A DNA stretch of 10,470 nucleotides from assembly GCA_016212845.1 (NCBI GenBank), contig JACRDR010000425.1, forward strand, positions 1 to 10,470, read 5' to 3'. Of this stretch, positions 7,442 to 10,470 are shown in pieces. The stretch is from Elusimicrobiota bacterium (lineage in GTDB: Bacteria; Elusimicrobiota; Elusimicrobia; UBA1565; JACRDR01). The translations under genes and the position numbers were made by a program. Under the pieces are notes generated by a model that had not been told where the DNA came from, did no database searches, and worked only from the letters and a program-made list of their open reading frames with translations. The stretch's first letter is position 1. Each line of letters opens with the position of its first letter.

Positions 7442-8662
7442 TCAGTAGTCATAGGCGATGCCGAACAAGAAATTCGTCACCGTGTAGTTGTAGGCGTACA
7501 CCTGCTCGTAGTCCTGGTTCGACGAAGACCGCGCGTGGTCCAAGCGAAAGAGAAGTTTGAAGGCGGGAGCCAGCGGGTAGTCGGCGCCGAGGGAAAGCGT
7601 CCGCACGTCCTGGCTCAGGGTCCCGCCGCGATACACGCCGGTCGCCTCCTGCGGCGGCCGGTGCGGGTACGTCCTTCGAGCGAAAGACAGCCCGGCCGAG
7701 AGCGTCACCGGCTCCCGCGGGTCGCCGAACAGGCGGCGCGCGCCCACGCCGAGGCGGACGTCCGAGTAGTCGTAGTAGCCCGGAAGGTAGCGCGCGCGCC
7801 GGGCGTCGAAGGAGGCCTGGTTCGAGCGGTTGAAGGCGACGGACAGATCCGCGTGCCCGAGCAGACGGCGGTCGGTGTTGAGCTCGGAGGGCATCCCGAT
7901 CGAGCCCGACAGCGAGGTGAGCCAATCCTCTCTAGAGGCGTCGCTCAAGATCCCCGTGCCGTCGACCACGCGCTGGTCAGCGAAAAAGCTGCGCTGCTCG
8001 CGCAGTCTTCCGTCGAGAACGAACCGGCCCTTGATCAGCGTCGCGCCGGCGCCGACGCCCTGGGTGTGATGGTCCATCGTCTTCTTACCGGCCAGTTCCC
8101 GCGCCAGCGGCTGGCCCGACGGGTCCACGCCGGCTTGCGACTCGAGGCTCGAGAAATTCGGGTAGGTCGTGTAGTAGTAGTCGGCGCCGAGGCGGAAGGC
8201 GAGGCCGTCGCGCGCGGGATACTCCGCGTCGAGTCCGAGGCCCAGGCGCCAGCTGTCGAAGAGGCCGCGTCCCCAGGACTCGTCGCGCGTCTCCTTGGCG
8301 AGCGTGTAGGTGTAGCCCGCGCTGGGCTTGAGCTTCCATCGGCTGTCCTTCGGCTCCCAGATGCCCCGGGCCGCGACGCGGTGCTCCATCTGCTCCTGCA
8401 CGATCGTGCCGGCGCCGACGAGATCCACCGCCTGCTTCGTGCCTTGGTACGAGGACGAAAGGACCGGCACGAGGGTGAAGGTGTCCGTGAGACGGGTCGC
8501 GGGCGCGAGCGTCAGCGCGGCATTCCCGCTCAAGGCGCCCTTCTGACCCGCGTAGAAATACTGCCCCCCCAAAAGCTGCGCTCGCACCGCCGTCTCGAGA
8601 CCGTGCGAGACTCGGGGCCACGCGAGCATCGCCGCCGCCGCGACCATTTTCCGCCGCCTCAT
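7442..8662 (-). CDS. outer-membrane beta-barrel protein
   Basis: This is a 406-residue protein with an Arg-rich N-terminus and signal peptide (cleavage probably after the SHG at 19-21). The rest is alternating amphipathic strands rich in Tyr, Phe and Trp (for example DYYYTTYPNF at 161-170) separated by charged loops. It ends NFLFGIAYDY, an aromatic C-terminal strand of the kind recognised by the BAM assembly machinery. I count roughly 14-18 possible strands, so a porin-sized barrel is reasonable, but I recognise no named family. The start at 8662 overlaps the FecR-domain stop as ATGA, which implies translational coupling; Met6 (8647) is an alternative start that would shorten the basic N-region. 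Its position directly after a secreted FecR-domain gene suggests the two products work together at the outer membrane (inference). It could be a channel, a secretion pore or a structural barrel. Confidence 0.8.
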   Translation of the reverse strand: MRRRKMVAAAAMLAWPRVSHGLETAVRAQLLGGQYFYAGQKGALSGNAALTLAPATRLTDTFTLVPVLSSSYQGTKQAVDLVGAGTIVQEQMEHRVAARGIWEPKDSRWKLKPSAGYTYTLAKETRDESWGRGLFDSWRLGLGLDAEYPARDGLAFRLGADYYYTTYPNFSSLESQAGVDPSGQPLARELAGKKTMDHHTQGVGAGATLIKGRFVLDGRLREQRSFFADQRVVDGTGILSDASREDWLTSLSGSIGMPSELNTDRRLLGHADLSVAFNRSNQASFDARRARYLPGYYDYSDVRLGVGARRLFGDPREPVTLSAGLSFARRTYPHRPPQEATGVYRGGTLSQDVRTLSLGADYPLAPAFKLLFRLDHARSSSNQDYEQVYAYNYTVTNFLFGIAYDY

Positions 8663-10179
8663 TGCTGTAGAATCCCCGCCTGCACGAGAATCCTCGGCTG
8701 CACGAGCAGATCGATTCTGCGGCCCTGGAAGTGAGAAGACGTGATTACTTGCTCATAACCGAAATTGAGGACCCCACGCCTGAAGGGGTCTCCCGCCACT
8801 CCACCCAGCTCCCCGCGAGGGACGACCTTCCCGTCCAAATTCAGCGAATAGTTATCCCATTGAATGTGGGACCCATCCGAGAAGGAGTTGTAGACCTGCT
8901 GATGTCCCTTTTCCGCCGAACTAGTCTTTACATCCGCGGCGAGGGTGACCAGCTGTCCATTCGTCGAATCCAGCCAAGCGTTCGCATCGGTCAGAGCCGC
9001 GCCTGTAATCGGGTCCGTAACGGAAGACGGCAGTCGGTCTTGATCGCTCGTGATGTTGTTTCCGCCGGATTTGCCTATCAGGAGCTTTCCATTCACGTAC
9101 AGACCGAACTTGTTGAATATCGTCTGAAAGACCGGTCGTCCTGCCACATTGATGAAGCGATCGCTCGCGCCGTCAAAGACAGTGGATACATCGTCGTTTA
9201 CGGAACCGTTCGAATTGACGTCAATCTGGCCTCCAAGCGTGTTTACGCCGCGCTCCAAGACGTTATCGACCAGATTCGAGCGCCCGGTCGTATACTCCGT
9301 CAGGAACCAATCGCACTGACGATCCGCGCAGCCGGAAAGCTGGCTAAGCGGAGCGGTGAGGTCCCCGGGAAGCGAGCGATTGAAGGTCCCTTGGTAGAAG
9401 AACCAATTCATGGACCGTCCTCGCTCGTTGAGGACGACCAGTCGGAAGGAATCGGCGGAAGGCCGCAGAATATACTCCTCGACGCGCACCCGCGAGCCGG
9501 TGACGTCGACGAGCGCGCGGCCCTGCTGGAATTCGGCGAGCTTGAGCTCGCGGTCGGTCGCGGCGCGTTCGCGCTCCTGGGACGCGTCCAGGGCCGCCTC
9601 GCCGCGCGCCAGGGCGCGGACGCCCGCGCTCGCGGTCTGCTGGCGGCTGGGGCGAAGCTCCGGCGCTTGCAGGCCCCGCACGTCGATCTGCAGACGCTCG
9701 TTGGGCTTGAGCAGGGTCTGGTTGCCGAGATTATCCTCGACGGCCAGGGCTCCCTGGTACAGCTCGACGAGAGTCCGTCCGCCGGCGAGCACGCGCACCT
9801 CGAAGTCCGTGCCCCGCACGCGCAGGAGCGCCGTCGGCGTACGCAGCTCGAACTTGCCCGCGGCCTGCGGCTGAACGTTGGCGCGCAGGAGACCGAGATC
9901 GAGCCGGGTGCGCATCGCCTTCTCCGAAGCTTCCTCGACGACGAACGAGGCGTCGGGGCCGAGCTGAAGGACGGTGCCTTCGTCGAAGGAAATGCCGGCT
10001 GCGGCGCCCAGGCCGGTGCGTATGCGGTCCTCGGACTCCAACTGCTCGAGCGCCCTCGCCGGGGACCACGTGCCGACGGCGGCATGGCGCACTTCGACGA
10101 TTCCTTCGGCCTTAGACAGGTGGGCGGCCGCGTGAGCGGTCGAAAGCAAGGCGCCGAGTAACCCGAGAAGTGCCGACAT
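8659..10179 (-). CDS. secreted FecR-domain protein
   Basis: This 506-residue protein begins with a short signal peptide (residues 1-18, leucine/alanine core, ending AHA). A FecR domain follows at about 20-165, including the SKAEGIVEVR opening and the diagnostic LRVRGTDFEVRV near 119-130. Residues about 187-220 are charged and helix-prone. The remainder (about 225-506) is an unrecognised beta-rich domain with a cysteine pair (C284, C289) and an EF-loop-like DVNSNGSVNDD at 320-330. In FecI/FecR signalling, FecR is an inner-membrane sigma regulator with a cytoplasmic helix. Here there is no such helix and no sigma gene, so a periplasmic or outer-membrane structural role is more likely. The start is the only ATG before residue 89; its ribosome-binding site is weak. 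Its stop overlaps the next start. The 3' half (about 8740-9480) is markedly lower in GC than the 5' half, suggesting a separately acquired domain. Confidence 0.85.
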   Translation of the reverse strand: MSALLGLLGALLSTAHAAAHLSKAEGIVEVRHAAVGTWSPARALEQLESEDRIRTGLGAAAGISFDEGTVLQLGPDASFVVEEASEKAMRTRLDLGLLRANVQPQAAGKFELRTPTALLRVRGTDFEVRVLAGGRTLVELYQGALAVEDNLGNQTLLKPNERLQIDVRGLQAPELRPSRQQTASAGVRALARGEAALDASQERERAATDRELKLAEFQQGRALVDVTGSRVRVEEYILRPSADSFRLVVLNERGRSMNWFFYQGTFNRSLPGDLTAPLSQLSGCADRQCDWFLTEYTTGRSNLVDNVLERGVNTLGGQIDVNSNGSVNDDVSTVFDGASDRFINVAGRPVFQTIFNKFGLYVNGKLLIGKSGGNNITSDQDRLPSSVTDPITGAALTDANAWLDSTNGQLVTLAADVKTSSAEKGHQQVYNSFSDGSHIQWDNYSLNLDGKVVPRGELGGVAGDPFRRGVLNFGYEQVITSSHFQGRRIDLLVQPRILVQAGILQQ

Positions 10180-10238
10180 AGCGAAAGAAGACGAGGCCTC
10201 GGCGCGGGCCCGTCCTTCCTTAATAGAGTCTACGCGGG

Positions 10239-10260
10239 AAGTATAACGGAAGTATTACGG
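10239..10260. repeat. 11-bp tandem direct repeat overlapping the promoter
   Basis: Two adjacent copies, aagtataacgg at 10239-10249 and aagtattacgg at 10250-10260, differ at one base (the seventh). The period of 11 bp is close to one helical turn, so both copies would face the same side of the DNA. The left copy contains the candidate -10 box. This arrangement is common for operators of transcription factors that bind direct repeats, but chance repetition in AT-rich DNA is possible. Confidence 0.5.
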
Positions 10261-10267
10261 AAAACAA
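10240..10267 (-). promoter_or_regulatory. candidate sigma-70-like promoter for the operon
   Basis: On the minus strand a TATACT hexamer (10245-10240), one base off TATAAT, lies 16 bases downstream of TTGTTT (10267-10262), which keeps the TTG of a -35 box. The predicted start of transcription is near 10233, giving a leader of about 54 bases before the ATG at 10179. It sits in the only AT-rich gap of the block and faces the first gene. Promoter consensus for this organism is unknown, so this is a pattern match only. Confidence 0.4.
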
Positions 10268-10295
10268 GAAGAAATGACGAAGAATAGGGAGGAAA

Positions 10296-10470
10296 TTACT
10301 TGCCGGGCGTGGCTTCGGCCTGCGCCGGAGCCGGGGTGGGAGCGGGGGCGGCGGCCTGCGTGCCGGTCGCGCCCGCGAAGCGGATCGTGAGGGAGTAGCG
10401 GAAGGTGTTGCCGAGGTCGCCGAAGGGCACCCACGCGAAGTCGAAGGCCGCGCGGTGGAACTTGATCCCG
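10296..10470 (-). CDS. PorV/PorQ-like outer-membrane beta-barrel protein, C-terminal fragment
   Basis: This is the last 57 codons of a gene that enters from the right edge, ending in TAA at 10296-10298. The translation contains FDFAWVPFGDLGNTFRYSLT followed by IRF. This matches the closing strands of the PorV/PorQ family, in which a PFGDLGNTxR-type turn leads into a final beta-strand ending in aromatic F. Those proteins are FadL-like outer-membrane barrels; PorV works with the type IX secretion system in Bacteroidota, and relatives without a proven role occur in many other diderms. Unusually, the aromatic strand end is followed by a 26-residue Ala/Pro/Thr-rich hydrophilic tail ending PGK, where such barrels usually stop. 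The family call rests on this short end only. Transcription runs in the same direction as the genes to its left, but 118 bases of AT-rich DNA separate its stop from the next start codon. Confidence 0.6.
   Translation of the reverse strand, partial: GIKFHRAAFDFAWVPFGDLGNTFRYSLTIRFAGATGTQAAAPAPTPAPAQAEATPGK

Larger units (their letters stand above)
10180..10295. other. intergenic spacer, AT-rich, probable promoter region
   Basis: This is the only non-coding gap in the window. It is clearly richer in A and T than the flanking genes, especially from 10221 to 10295. It holds a candidate sigma-70-type promoter and an 11-bp tandem repeat reading toward the FecR-domain gene. I see no hairpin followed by a T run that would terminate the upstream barrel gene, so read-through from it into the operon is possible. 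A GA-rich purine stretch (AAGGAAGGA on the minus strand, 10213-10221) looks like a ribosome-binding site but has no start codon at usable distance. Confidence 0.7.

Noticed and set aside
8731..10161. Plus-strand open frame of 476 codons opposite the FecR-domain gene
   Set aside because: The minus strand encodes a recognisable FecR domain with a signal peptide. The plus-strand product has no recognisable features.
10213..10221. Ribosome-binding-like AAGGAAGGA in the leader of the FecR-domain gene
   Set aside because: No ATG, GTG or TTG follows at a usable distance, and the real start is more than 30 bases further on. It may affect mRNA folding but does not define a start.
10201..10222. GC-rich GGCC-containing stretch considered as a hairpin or terminator
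   Set aside because: Only a four-base self-complementary core can pair, and there is no T run after it in either direction.

Overview
The window is a GC-rich stretch coding almost entirely on the minus strand. It reads leftward as one dense block of cell-envelope genes. Every product except one cytoplasmic sensor domain carries a signal peptide, is an outer-membrane beta-barrel, or is built from secreted beta-sandwich repeats. This points to a diderm (outer-membrane) bacterium. The combination of a PorV/PorQ-like barrel end, secreted FecR-domain protein, a 'YQGRL' surface domain followed by decapeptide repeats, and a giant Ig-like/carboxypeptidase-regulatory-like protein resembles environmental Elusimicrobiota or similar uncultured phyla. 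That taxonomic guess is inference and weak.

Layout from right to left, in the direction of transcription. (1) 10470-10296: the 3' end of a PorV/PorQ-like outer-membrane barrel gene with an Ala/Pro-rich tail after its last strand. (2) 10295-10180: the only intergenic gap, AT-rich, with a plausible promoter and an 11-bp tandem repeat. (3) 10179-8659: a secreted FecR-domain protein whose 3' half is strikingly lower in GC than everything around it. (4) 8662-7442: a roughly 400-residue outer-membrane beta-barrel protein, start and stop overlapping as ATGA. (5) 7427-6966: a single-domain cyclic-nucleotide-binding protein. (6) 6969-5344: a secreted protein with 21 uninterrupted decapeptide repeats, again coupled by ATGA. 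(7) 5363-2457: a giant secreted Ig-like surface protein, overlapping gene 6 by 20 bases. (8) 2456-1: the same reading frame continues past a single TAG for at least 818 more codons and runs off the window.

Genes 3 to 8 have no gap above 14 bases and no visible terminator, so they most likely form one operon read from near 10233. Inferred working model: the FecR-domain protein and the barrel are periplasmic/outer-membrane components, the repeat protein and the giant Ig-like protein are displayed or secreted products, and the cyclic-nucleotide-binding protein provides a cytoplasmic control input. None of these roles is proven by the sequence.

The two most notable points are the in-frame amber codon in the middle of the giant gene, and the composition break inside the FecR-domain gene. 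No RNA genes, CRISPR arrays, insertion sequences or transposases were seen.
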